From the NCBI GenBank assembly GCA_027604665.1, contig JADGIZ010000106.1, positions 1-25,909 on the forward strand: a stretch of 25,909 nt of DNA, written 5' to 3'. Below are positions 1 through 10,300 of this stretch, one piece after another (the stretch's first letter is position 1; the number at the start of each line of letters is the position of its first letter). The notes beneath the pieces are model-generated. The model was not told the origin of the DNA, ran no database searches, and saw nothing but the letters and a program-made list of their open reading frames with translations. This DNA comes from Polyrhizophydium stewartii. Its lineage: Eukaryota > Chytridiomycota > Chytridiomycetes > Rhizophydiales. Both the position numbers and the translations under genes were made by a program.

Positions 1-44
1 CCCACCGCACGCCCACCGCACGCCCACCGCACGCCCACCGCACG
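1..44. repeat. 11-bp tandem repeat, four copies
   Basis: Four perfect head-to-tail copies of CCCACCGCACG, followed to about 87 by degenerate GCCCGCC/GCCGCCC runs. It lies directly upstream of the ATG at 88, so it would be promoter or 5'UTR of the GH26-like gene. The repeat reaches the left edge of the window, so its full copy number is unknown. Confidence 0.9.
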
Positions 45-87
45 CCCGCCGCCCGCCCGCCGTTCTCTCGCCGCCCGCTCGCCCGCC

Positions 88-1731
88 ATGGCCAACCGCG
101 CGCTCTGCGGCTGCCTCTTCTGGACCAAGGCGCTGATAGCGCTGCTCATCGCCCTCGGCGGCCTTGGCTACCAGGCCTACCTGATCTACAAGCTCTACTC
201 GCCCAGCGCAACGCTGCCCTCCATCGACATCCCCAATCCCGGCTCGTCGTCGTCGACCGCCTGCTACTACGACAAGTCGCTCGGCAAGGCCCGCCTCGAG
301 CCGCCCGCGGGCACCTTCATCATGGGCTTCTCGCTCGACTGGAGCGTCGACCTGCCCACCCGCCTCGGCGACCGCATCAACAAGCGCCCCGCGCTGTTCA
401 AGTGAGTACCGCCCGCCGCCGCCGCCGCCGCACACAACGGCCATGGCCGTACCACACCGCCCGCTGCTCGCTCCCTCCCCCCTGCTGCTGTGCACCGCGC
501 CACCGCCGACGCTGACACACCCGCCCGCCTTCGCCCCGATCCATCGCCGCCATCCGCAGCTCGTTCGCCAAGATCAACGCGACCGCCTATGAGAAGGACA
601 TCATCAGCTGGCAGGCGCAGGAGGCCGGCAAGGTCGGCGCCATGCTCGAGATCACCCTCCAGCCCATGGTGCCCATGGACCAGATCCCCACCGACCTGCT
701 CTGGGACTTCTCGGTCTTCATGCGCACGGTCAACTCCAAGTCGGGCGTGCCCGTGCTGCTGCGCTTTGGCCACGAGATGAACGGCAACTGGATGCCCTAC
801 GGCATGCGCCCGCTGGCCTACAAGCAGGCCTTTGCCACGCTCTCGTCCTACATCCACATGAACACCAACATGACCGGTGCGTCTGCCTGCCCGCCCCGGC
901 AACTCCGCCTTTGCCCGCCTCATCTTGCTCTCGCTCCGCCCTCCGCCATTTCCGTTCCGGGTCAATCGAAGCTGACCCCCTTGCGTCTGCGATGCCGCAT
1001 GCCGCCGCCGCCGCTCCGCCGCCCCGCCTGCAGCCATGCTCTGGTCGCCCAACGTCGGCAACACCTACCCGTTCGGCGCCACCGCCGGCACCGGCCCCGT
1101 CCCCGCTGCCGGCACCGACGAGTTCAAGGCCCTCGACACCAACGGCGACAACCTGTTCACCGAGGCCGACGACCCGTACCTCCCGTACTTCCCCGGAGCC
1201 GAGTGGGTCGACTGGGTCGGCATCTCGGTCTACAACTACGAGTACGACGCCAACCACCAGGTCGGCACCGTCCCCCTCACGGTCTTCACCAGCACCACCA
1301 ACCAGATGTCGATCACGGGCGCCGACGACACGCACAACTTCTACCAGCGCTTCGTCGCCTCGACCAACAAGCCCTTCATCTTCTCTGAGACGGGCTCGGC
1401 CTACCAGACCGGCGGCAACAAGATTGTCCCGACCGACAACCAGCTCACGGTCGAGCTCGCGAGCAAGCGCTCGTGGTGGAACGCGATCCTGCAGGGCGCC
1501 ATTGGTGGCGGCGCGCAGTTCACGCAGATGCGTGCGGCCGTGTGGTTCGAGGAGCAGAAGACTGAGACCGACTCGGCCCTCAACAACCAGGAGGTCTGGC
1601 GCGATTACCGCATCACATACAACGCGACGGTGCGCGACGCGTTCCTTGCGGACCTTGCCTCGTTCAACAGCAAGATCAACTGGGCCGGCAACCTCAAGGT
1701 CGCGTGCAACGGCGCCATCACCATCCAATAA
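88..1731 (+). CDS. GH26-like glycoside hydrolase (beta-mannanase type), three exons
   Basis: Exons 88-401, 560-876 and 1034-1731 join in frame to give a 442-residue protein. The introns (402-559, 877-1033) are GT-AG and contain CTGAC. A hydrophobic segment at about residues 14-34, after a short Cys-containing head, is a signal anchor or signal peptide, so the enzyme acts at or outside the cell surface. The motif RFGHEMNGNWMPYG holds the probable acid/base Glu177. YVDWVGI-type and FSETGS motifs follow; Glu329 in the latter is the probable nucleophile. This motif pair is typical of clan GH-A family 26, which cleaves beta-mannan and related beta-glycans by a retaining mechanism. The substrate cannot be read from the sequence. 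Exon 1 carries the anchor and stem, exon 2 the acid/base and exon 3 the nucleophile. The start is the first ATG of the open frame. Family placement is by motif only; another GH-A family is the main alternative. Confidence 0.85.
412..430. repeat. CCG trinucleotide run in intron 1
   Basis: A short GCC/CCG microsatellite lies just inside the first intron of the GH26-like gene, after the donor GTGAGT at 402. It is non-coding and probably polymorphic in length. Confidence 0.7.
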
Positions 1732-2658
1732 GCGCGCCATTCAAGCCTTCCCGCGCTTTTGCCAGCTGCCTTGACCTGTCTGTCTCTTCATCCGTTCGTC
1801 TCTATTGCGCGTCCGGTGCTTGCGTGTGCATCGCAATCATACAGCCGCGCACAACTCCCTGTGTTGCGCGCGGGCCTCTTGCGCGCATGAGCTCGCTGTC
1901 GGCAGACGTTTGAGCGGTCGCCTTCTCGTCCTGCCCAGACCCCCTCTTCCGGCGCTTGCTCGCGAGCACTGGCGCAAGCATCAGCAAGCTCCTGCGATCC
2001 TCGAGCGCCACCGCCAGCAGCCTGGCCTCCCTTGCTCTGCACACCTATCCACTCAAGCACCGGCACCGCCTATCTTGTTTCTTTTCACCTCCCCAAGCTT
2101 CAGACCGACGCTGGCCTCGAATGGCCAATCTCCTGACCGAACCCGCCTCGTTTCCTCTTTGCTTCCGTTTCCTCGCTCTCCCTCTCTCTCCTTCGATGAC
2201 GCCCACGGATCCACCCCACCCTCACGCAATCTCATTGCCCTTATCTTCTCAGAGAATGAAACTATCGTTCCTGCCGCACCTGCCGCACCTGCCGCACCTG
2301 CCGCACCTGCCGCACCTGCCGCACCTGCCGCACCGCTGTGCTGGTCAAAATCTCTGAAAGCCCGGACGCTGTGCGGCGGCCGACGCCGATGCAAATCGCT
2401 GCCGATGCAGGGTCCTGGCCGATGTTGGCGTTGCTCCTGGTTTTGGCGACACCCCTCTTGCGGCAGAGACCCGCCGAAAATCGCCGCGGCGGATTTCACT
2501 CAGCGCGCCAACCACCAGCCGCCCCGTGATCTGCCGGCCTTGCCTCGATTTTTTTTCACCGTCCGCGAGCGCCATGCCATGTCGCGCCATGGGACTGCCC
2601 GTCTGGAGCCTTTGTGCTGCAGCGACCTGCTCACACTCGCTTTCCTTCACGAAAAAAA
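1732..2658. other. Intergenic: GH26 3' flank and uL13 promoter/5'UTR
   Basis: No convincing gene is seen in these 927 bases. The open frames across them change composition abruptly, show no family motifs and overlap the 9-bp tandem repeat. The stretch is less GC-rich than the coding parts and has pyrimidine-rich patches, such as around 2081-2100 and 2541-2560. This fits 3'UTR followed by a ribosomal-protein promoter and leader. Confidence 0.6.
2271..2333. repeat. 9-bp tandem repeat CTGCCGCAC, seven perfect copies
   Basis: Seven uninterrupted copies of CTGCCGCAC fill 63 bp about 330 bp upstream of the uL13 start codon. Because the unit is a multiple of three, all frames stay open across it (Leu-Pro-His, Ala-Ala-Pro or Cys-Arg-Thr type repeats). 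That creates spurious open frames in this region. No copy divergence is seen, which suggests a recent or unstable expansion. Confidence 0.95.
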
Positions 2659-3823
2659 ATGGCCTTTGAGAAGGTGAGGCTTCGCTGCGACACTCAAGGC
2701 AGCCCCGCCGCGCTCGGCCCCCACGCCCCTCCAGCCTGCAACGCGCGCGGCCACGTGGATGCAGAGCAGGCGGCCGCGCGTTCGCCGCGAGAGCGTCGGT
2801 CGAGGCGTGCGGGCGGCCATCTCTCCGACGGGCGGCAGCGGCCGGTCGGCGCTGACGGGCGAGCGGCCGCCACTGGCGTGTGCACCGCGTGCACCGTCGC
2901 CGCCGACGGCACGCATACGAGTCGCGGCCGCTCTGCCCGCTGCGCCGCACGCTGCCGCACGCCGCCGCACTCTGCCGACGCGACCGACGGGAGAGGCGGT
3001 CTCTTGGACGCGCAGAAAAAAAACGAAGAGACGGCCATGTCGTCTCTTCGTTGGTGGCCCGACTGGCGACGACACTGCTGGCAGCGCCGCCAAGCAGTCG
3101 TCGTCGCCGTCTGCCCCTCTTCCTTGGATCCGCCGTCCCGTCTCCCCATCTCAGTCTCCCCTCGTGGTGCCGCGAGCCGATTGTGCTGACCAGTTGCTGC
3201 GCCTCTCGCCACGCCGCGGCCATCGCCAACAGGAAGTTGTTATTGACGCCAAGGGCCACCTCCTCGGTCGCCTCTCGTCGATCGTTGCCAAGCAGCTGCT
3301 CAACGGCCAGAAGGTCGTTGTTGTCCGCGCCGAGGAGATCAACATGTCGGGCTCGTTCTTCCGCAACAAGATCAAGTACATGGCCTTCCTGCGCAAGCGC
3401 TGCGTCGTGAACCCCAGCCGCGGTCCGTTCCACTTCCGCGCCCCGTCGCGCATCTTCTTCCGCACCGTGCGTGGCATGATCCCCCACAAGACGCCCCGCG
3501 GCGCCGCTGCCCTCGAGCGCCTCAAGGTCTTTGAGGGTGTCCCTCCCCCGTACGACAAGCAGAAGCGCCTCGTTGTCCCCGCCGCCCTCCGCGTCCTGCG
3601 CCTCGCCCCCGGCCGCAAGTTCTGCACGCTCAAGCGCCTGTCGTCTGAGTTCGGCTGGAAGTACAACGACGTTGTCGCCCGCCTCGAGGAGAAGCGCAAG
3701 GCCAAGAGCAGCGCTTACTACGAGAAGAAGAAGGCCCTGATCCGCCTCCGCGCCGCCGCGGCGAAGAAGGCCGAGAAGGAGCTCACCCCCGTCGCCAAGA
3801 CGCTCACCTCGTTCGGCTTCTAA
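2659..3823 (+). CDS. RPL13A: 60S ribosomal protein uL13 (L13A / yeast L16)
   Basis: Exon 1 (2659-2673) encodes only MAFEK. Exon 2 (3233-3823) continues [20 protein letters not shown] to a TAA stop, giving 201 residues, the usual eukaryotic uL13 length. Family hallmarks are the GHLLGRL start, the [13 protein letters not shown] segment, [20 protein letters not shown], and HKTPRG followed by [14 protein letters not shown]. The lysine-rich C-terminal helix is specific to eukaryotes. It is a structural protein of the large ribosomal subunit. The intron 2674-3232 (559 nt, GTGAGG...AACAG, CTGAC at about 3186) is the longest in the window. A long first intron a few codons into the gene is common in fungal ribosomal protein genes. 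The start is fixed by the conserved MxFEK N-terminus, preceded by a pyrimidine-rich stretch and an A8 run. Confidence 0.97.
3022..3052. repeat. Perfect 12-bp inverted repeat (hairpin) in the uL13 intron
   Basis: The arms AACGAAGAGACG (3022-3033) and CGTCTCTTCGTT (3041-3052) are exact reverse complements separated by 7 nt. A G-U and a C-G pair could extend the stem into the loop. An A-run lies immediately 5'. It sits in the middle of the intron, away from the donor, branch site and acceptor. No C/D or H/ACA snoRNA boxes were seen around it. Confidence 0.85.
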
Positions 3824-4355
3824 ACGACAATCTGATTTTGTGCAAACGGCATCTTGTGCCTTTCTGGTTGTCCTTGCTGCGAGATCGGGATGCGGGAGAT
3901 TGCTGCCCGTGGCTGCACTGGAAGCATTGGTGGTGGGCAGAGCGCGTTCTGTCGCACGGCCGGATCTGGTTGGGATCAGTGACGCCCGTATCGTCCGCCG
4001 CTGCCCTCTCCGCCATCTGAGGCTCTGTCAGCGAGCAACAGCATACTGGAATGAGTCCCGAAATGAGACGGAGCAGAGGGTGGCCGGGCATCAGACGCAG
4101 AGATGACTGGTGTTGAGAGTGGGTTTGCTTCTTATCGACATTGGTCATTCCCGTGCCAACCAAGGATTTGGAACTACGATGTTTGATGCAGGGCATATGG
4201 GCTCTGCTTGCTTTCTTTGCGCCATCGCGCGGTTTCCCGACGCGAATGAAGGTCGAGCCGCGTCTGCTGGCGACATTTCGGATCTCGCTGACAATCGGGC
4301 GCGCCGGGTTCGGCGGCCGCCGCGCACGACGCAGGGCAAAGACACGGCGGTGCTG
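3824..4355. other. Intergenic between uL13 and the dynein gene
   Basis: No gene is supported here. The stretch should hold the uL13 3'UTR and the promoter/5'UTR of the dynein. The frame that runs into the dynein N-terminal exon is open from 4110, but 4110-4355 has no recognisable protein character. Confidence 0.5.
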
Positions 4356-7300
4356 ATGCCGCGCATCCCCTCGCCCGAGGCCATGTCGGCCCGGTCAGCC
4401 GAAGCGGTCGAGCCCGGGGTGGATGTGCTGGCTGACGGCGGGGGCATCCTTGCCGGCCGACCTGGATCGCCGGAATCAGAGCGCCATGTCCTCCGCAAAA
4501 AGACCTTGACTCTCCGCGGTGAGCGGTCCCGCCACCAGCCACGCGCCGCGCTGCGTTGGGTCGCACGGACCTGGCGGCCTCTTGCGAAATGGCATCTTCG
4601 CATCGGCGGCGATTTCGCAGCCCTCGACCTTGCCGCCTGCGTCGATCTGGCGCGACGCAGCGCGGGCAGCATGTTTGCTGACGACGGCGACGCGACTGAC
4701 GACCCTCTCGCAGATTTGGTCAGAGCCTCGCACGACGCGCGTGTCAAAGAGACCGAAATGCCTCCAGAGCTGCTGAGCAAGATCAGAGTTCGGCCGCCGC
4801 CTCCCAAGCGATACACGCAGCACTCGCACATTGTCGACGAGCAGTGGATGCGCTTGGAGAACGCACGAAACTATAATCCAAGCGAGTCGATTGCCGCCGA
4901 AGCGGCTGCTGCTGCTCGCGGCCAGAGACCACACGGCTTCCGAAGCATCGACAAGCACGAGCCGAGCAAGGACGCAGAGTGCGCGCCGCGGCCAGTCTTT
5001 CGGGACCGCCTCATTGAGTTTCTCATGTACGCCAGACGCCTTGGGGCACGCCCCTGATGATGAGAATGGCTGACTTGATCACTGTTCCCAAAGCGAGCAG
5101 CAAAACACAAAGAGCGTTATCGATGAAGGTGCTCCACGCCGCTGATCAAATTAAAATGCATGTTGCAGCTTACACGCTGGGCTGCGCGTGCAGAGGACGT
5201 TGCATCGATCATGCTTGTCAATCTCCCAAAAGAGTTTGTCCCCGATCCGCGGACATACAGGATTCTCCAGCGTCTGATTGCCGACGAAGCGTCCGACCTC
5301 GAGGACGAGTCGATCATTGAGGCCTTTTACGATTACTTTGGTGCAAGCATCAAGGCCGTCACCGTCAGCGACCTCGAATCGTCGTGGATCGACGATATCC
5401 TTGGCGCGATTCCAGACTCTCTCAAGCTGCGATTTCCAGATGCCGTCACGCAGCTGATTGACGAGATCCAGGAAGCGTTTCGCGAAAGCGGCAAAGAGTC
5501 GGCAGGTGATCGCGTGCATGAGACTTGCCGCGCTGCCTGCCGCTCCATTGGTGTCTTACCATGCCTATTTGCGATGCAGTCCACCATATACTCAAGAAGC
5601 CCGCACACCTGGCTGCGCGGCAGTAAGTATGGACCCCTGGCAGCCTGCTGCGTAAAGCACATCTCTCTGACGCCAGTTTTTGCAAGGTCGCAGCCGACAG
5701 AAAACCCGCGCCGGACGGCAAGCATCCTGTCCACAAGCGCCTCGCCCTGGCACAAGTCGTTTGTCGAGAACAGGGCAAAGATCGAGCGCCAGCTCTTCAT
5801 CAGTGCGCCAGTGCTGCGCCATTTGCTCGAGACCTGGAGCTACTTTTCGCACTTGCGTTTTGCCAACATTGACGAGATCCGCTCGCAGCGCGACGCATTC
5901 CGCATCTCGTCGTTCCGCAGCCTCATGCTGGTGCAAGCAGAAAAGTGCCGGACCAAGATCTGGCACGGGTGGCTCGCGTCCATCCTCAAGAGCTTTGCCG
6001 AGGCGTTTATCCGCAGAAGGCGGCGCGAGGTGCTTCCGCCGCATCCTCCAGAATCGTTCTTCAAGTGTGCGCAAATGCTCGTTGTCAACCAGCTGCAGTC
6101 GCTCATGACCAGCTCGGTAGCAGATTACATTCGCATGTTTAGCTTCTACCCAGTCACGCTGCCGGCGGGCAGTGCAGCCTCGCTGCCGCGCTTTGGCGCT
6201 CGGCCGCCGCGCTTCTCTGTGCGACTGTCGTTTGTCACCAAGACGCGCGTCATTGAGTTTGATCCGCCGTTCAGCGATATCGAGGATGCGGTCGTTGACG
6301 GCCTTGGATTTTTGGTTTCGACAATCGACTCGGTGCCAAAAATCGAGTCTGCCGTCTACGGCACTGCTGGAGAGTCGCTCCTTGCAATGGAGACGCCTCC
6401 GATCCATGCTATTTTGAAGGCCACGCATGGCGGAAGCAGCGCCGACGGCAAGCCCGCATTCCGCATGTCTCTTGGCGATGTCGAGCAGTGTCGTATCGGC
6501 GTCGAGCAGATTGTGATCGACGCCGCGCTGGCACATCTTCGCAAGTACACGCAGGAATCCTTCGCAGCTGCCAAAGACCACTTGGCGCGATACAACACCT
6601 ATGTGGACCTGTTTTCCGTCGAGCTCGACAAGCAGGTCGACGAGTTCTTCTCGTCAGAACACACCTTCGAGGATTACATCGCGGTAAGCCTGGCCCTGTG
6701 CTCTGGTTTGCCTTGTGTGCCTCGCAGTCGTTTTCTGACGCCCTTGCTGAGCGCAGCAAATCGAAAAGTACAAGAGCATTGTCAACGACATCCTCAATCA
6801 CCCGCGCCGCGTCGAGCTCGTCCTAATCGAGCTCATTACCGAGGACCTCCACCGCATTTTCATCGCGAGGGCAAACTCGCTCGCCGCCAAGTTCATCAAC
6901 AAAATCACGGAGCAGAACATTGAGCACCAGCTGCGGATCTGCACGCGGTACGAGACCATTGAGGAGAAGGCGCTGCGCATTCCCGAGGGCTTCAAGGAGA
7001 TGGCCGAGCAGATGGAGTACATGCACCAGACGCTCGAGGAAGAGCTTCCCTCGCTCCTGAGCGAGCTCGAGGAGAGCCGCCGCCGCCTGATGTATATTTT
7101 CAACTACTCGCTCCTGAGCGAGGACCACATCAAACTCAACTCAAGGACGTTCACGTGGCCGGCGCGCATCATCCCGATCCTCGAGCAGCACAACAAGATC
7201 ATTGGTGTCGCGCGCGAAAAGTCCGAAGAGAGCCTTCGCGAGCGGCGCATCAAGTTTGAGCAAGAGCTTGAGGAGATCCGTGTCCAGGTCGAGGAGCTCC

Positions 7301-10300
7301 GGGAGGTCGGCGATCTTGATGAGATGCCGTTTTACGTCAAGAAGGTGCAAGCCCTCGCAAAGCAGCTGCAAACCGCACAGGAAACCGTGGGCGGCTTCAA
7401 CAAGGAGGAGCAGCTCTTTGGCTGGCCCATCACGACATACCCGCAGCGGAAGCAGATCATGACGACGCTCGAGCCGTTCCAAGCTCTCTACACGACCGCA
7501 GTCAACTTCCAGCGCAGCTACAAGAAGTGGATGGACGGCAACCTGCTCGAGCTCGACGCCGAGCAGATCGAGCAGGAAGTCGACTCGCTCAAGCGCGACA
7601 TGTACCGCGTGCTCGGCACACTTGTGCAAGCGCCGGCGCCACAGAACATTGCCAAGGCGGTCAAGGAAAAGATTGACGAGTTCATGATGAACATTCCAAT
7701 CATACATGTGCTCTGCAACCCGGGCATGCGCGACCGGCACTGGGCCAAGATGAGCAGTATTGCTGGCTTTGAGATTCGGCCAGACGGATCCGCCAGCCTG
7801 CGCAAGATGCTCAAACTCAACTTGGAGCAGTTCCTCGCGCCATTCCAGGACGTCAGCGACGGCGCCGCCAAAGAGTACACGCTCGAGAAGAACATGAACA
7901 AGATGTTCCAGGAGTGGGAGCCTCTCGAATTTACTCTGATCGCCTATCGCGAGACGGGGACGTTTATCCTCGCTTCGGTGGACGATGCGCAGCAGCTTCT
8001 CGATGACCAAATTGTCAAGACACAATCAATGCGCGGCTCGCCTTACATCAAGCCATTTGAGCAGCAAATCAAGGACTGGGAGCGCAAGCTGCTCACGACG
8101 CAGGAGATCCTCGACGAATGGCTCAAGGTGCAAGCCACGTGGCTGTACCTCGAGCCCATCTTCTCGAGCGAGGACATCATGAGCCAGATGCCCGAAGAGG
8201 GAAAGAAGTTCAAGATGGTCGACCACTCGTGGCGCAAGACCATGACGACCGTCAACGAAGACCGCCACATCCTCAAGGCCACCGACATCCCAAACTTGCT
8301 CGAGGAGCTACAGAAAAACAACATCATGCTCGAGGAGATCCTCAAGGGTCTCAACTCGTATCTCGAGCTCAAGCGCCTGTGCTTCCCGCGCTTCTTTTTC
8401 CTCTCCAACGACGAGATGCTCGAGATCCTGTCCGAGACAAAGGACCCCACGCGCGTGCAGCCGCACCTCAAAAAGTGCTTCGAAGGCGTCGCCACGCTGC
8501 AGTTTGACGACAAGCTCGACATCATCAGCCTGTTCTCGTCCGAGAAGGAGCGGCTCCAACTCTCGACTCGCGTCTCGACCGCAGAGGCAAAGGGTGCCGT
8601 CGAAAAGTGGCTCGGAGGGGTGGGTCTTGGCGCTTATTCTTCTCATCGCCGCATCGTCTGACGTGTCGCCTCGGCTGCTGGATGCCGAACCAGGTCGAAT
8701 CTGCCATGCTCAAAAGTCTCCAAGATATCATCAAGGACGCGCACGCGGCCTATCCCAAAAGCCCGCGCGAGAAGTGGGTGCTTGAGTGGCCCGGCCAGGT
8801 CGTCATTTGCGTCAGCCAAATATTCTGGACGCTTGGCGTCGAGGACGCGATTCCCCAGGGCAAGAAAGGCCTCGAGGAGTATCTCGCGCAGCTGAATCGC
8901 GATCTGAACGAGACGATCAAGCTCGTGCGCGGCGAGCTCCCCAAGATGGCGCGCTACACTCTTGGCGCGCTGGTCGTCATCGATGTGCATGCGCGCGATG
9001 TCGTGGCGAACATGATTACGGGCGACTCGATCAGGGACATCAACGACTTTGGCTGGCTCTCGCAGCTGCGGTATTACTGGGAGGACGATAATGTCATGGT
9101 CAAGATGATCAATGCTCAGAAAAAGTACGGCTACGAGTATCTGGGCAACTCGCCGCGCCTCGTTATCACGCCGCTCACGGATCGCTGCTATCGCACGCTC
9201 TTTGGTGCACTGCATCTCAACCTCGGCGGAGCGCCAGAGGGTCCTGCCGGTGAGCTGGTGCGTCGGCTGCGTACTTGCCAACGCTTTTGAGCTGACCAGC
9301 TATCCAGGAACGGGCAAGTGCTGGGGCCGCGGCACGCGGCTGGTCATGCTCGATGGCACGACCAAGGCTGTCGAGGAGATCCGCGAGGGCGACGTGCTCA
9401 TGGGGCCGGACTCGCAGCCGCGCATTGTGCGGCCCGGCTCCATCACGCGCGGCACCGAGGCCATGTACCGCGTCACGGCGACCGACGATGCCCGCATCTC
9501 GTGGACCTGCAACGGCCCGCACATCCTCGTGCTGCAGCTCAACGCCAAGCCCACCGTTGTTGCTGCTGGCGGCCGCTTCTTCGTCAAGACGTGGACGACG
9601 CGGCCCGGCACGAGCGCTGTCTCGCAGATCCCGTGTGCGGATCTCGTTGGCGGTGCATTCTCGACCCGCAACGACGCCGAGGCGTTCATCGAAGAGCTTG
9701 TGCGCACCGAATGGCAGCCACTCGTGTTCGAGTGCACCGTCGTCGATTACCTTGCCATCAAGGACGAGTCGCTGCGGCGGTCACTGGCCATGTTCCAGCC
9801 GCCGCTGATCCAGTGGCCATCGCCGGCCGTCTCGCTCACTGCGAGGATCAGCGAGATGCATGGCGCAGAGGCGTCGCTCGCCATGGTCGCTCAGATCGCA
9901 TGGGCCACCGGTGCATGGCTGGCGCTAAGCACTGGTTCCGGCTGCGTCGAGACTTGCGAGCAAGTTCACTCTGAGTTTGACCGCATCTCTGCAATGCTCG
10001 GCGAGGGCATGCCGAGGAAGCGCGGATCGGCATTCTCGGCATTGCTCGGGTCGTACGGGCTGGCCCAGGCCACGAACATCCCGAGCGAGCTGATGACCGA
10101 CTGCCCGACGGTACGCCGTGCGCTGCTGGCTGGACTTGTCGACTGCAGCGGACGCATTGGCGAGGACGGCGGCTGCACGATCACATCTGCATCGGCAGGC
10201 ATCCTGACTGATGCAGCAAGCCTGGCTCGCGGCCTCGGTCTCGTCGTCGGAAAGTCGCACGGGCATGCATCCATCGCAGTCAGCGGCGTTGGCCTCACGG

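Noticed and set aside
1..44. CRISPR-like array or telomeric repeat
   Set aside because: Eleven-base units without spacers are a simple tandem repeat, and the sequence is not telomere-like.
730..1740. Long minus-strand open frame opposite the GH26-like gene
   Set aside because: It mirrors a well-supported gene, is rich in Arg/Ala/Val/Gly without motifs, and is explained by high GC at third positions on the other strand.
1805..2677. 290-residue plus-strand open frame upstream of uL13
   Set aside because: Composition shifts along its length, it crosses the 9-bp repeat and the uL13 start, and it has no family features.
2674..3232. C/D-box snoRNA in the uL13 intron
   Set aside because: Animal uL13 introns host such RNAs, but no TGATGA C box paired with a suitable CTGA D box was found here.
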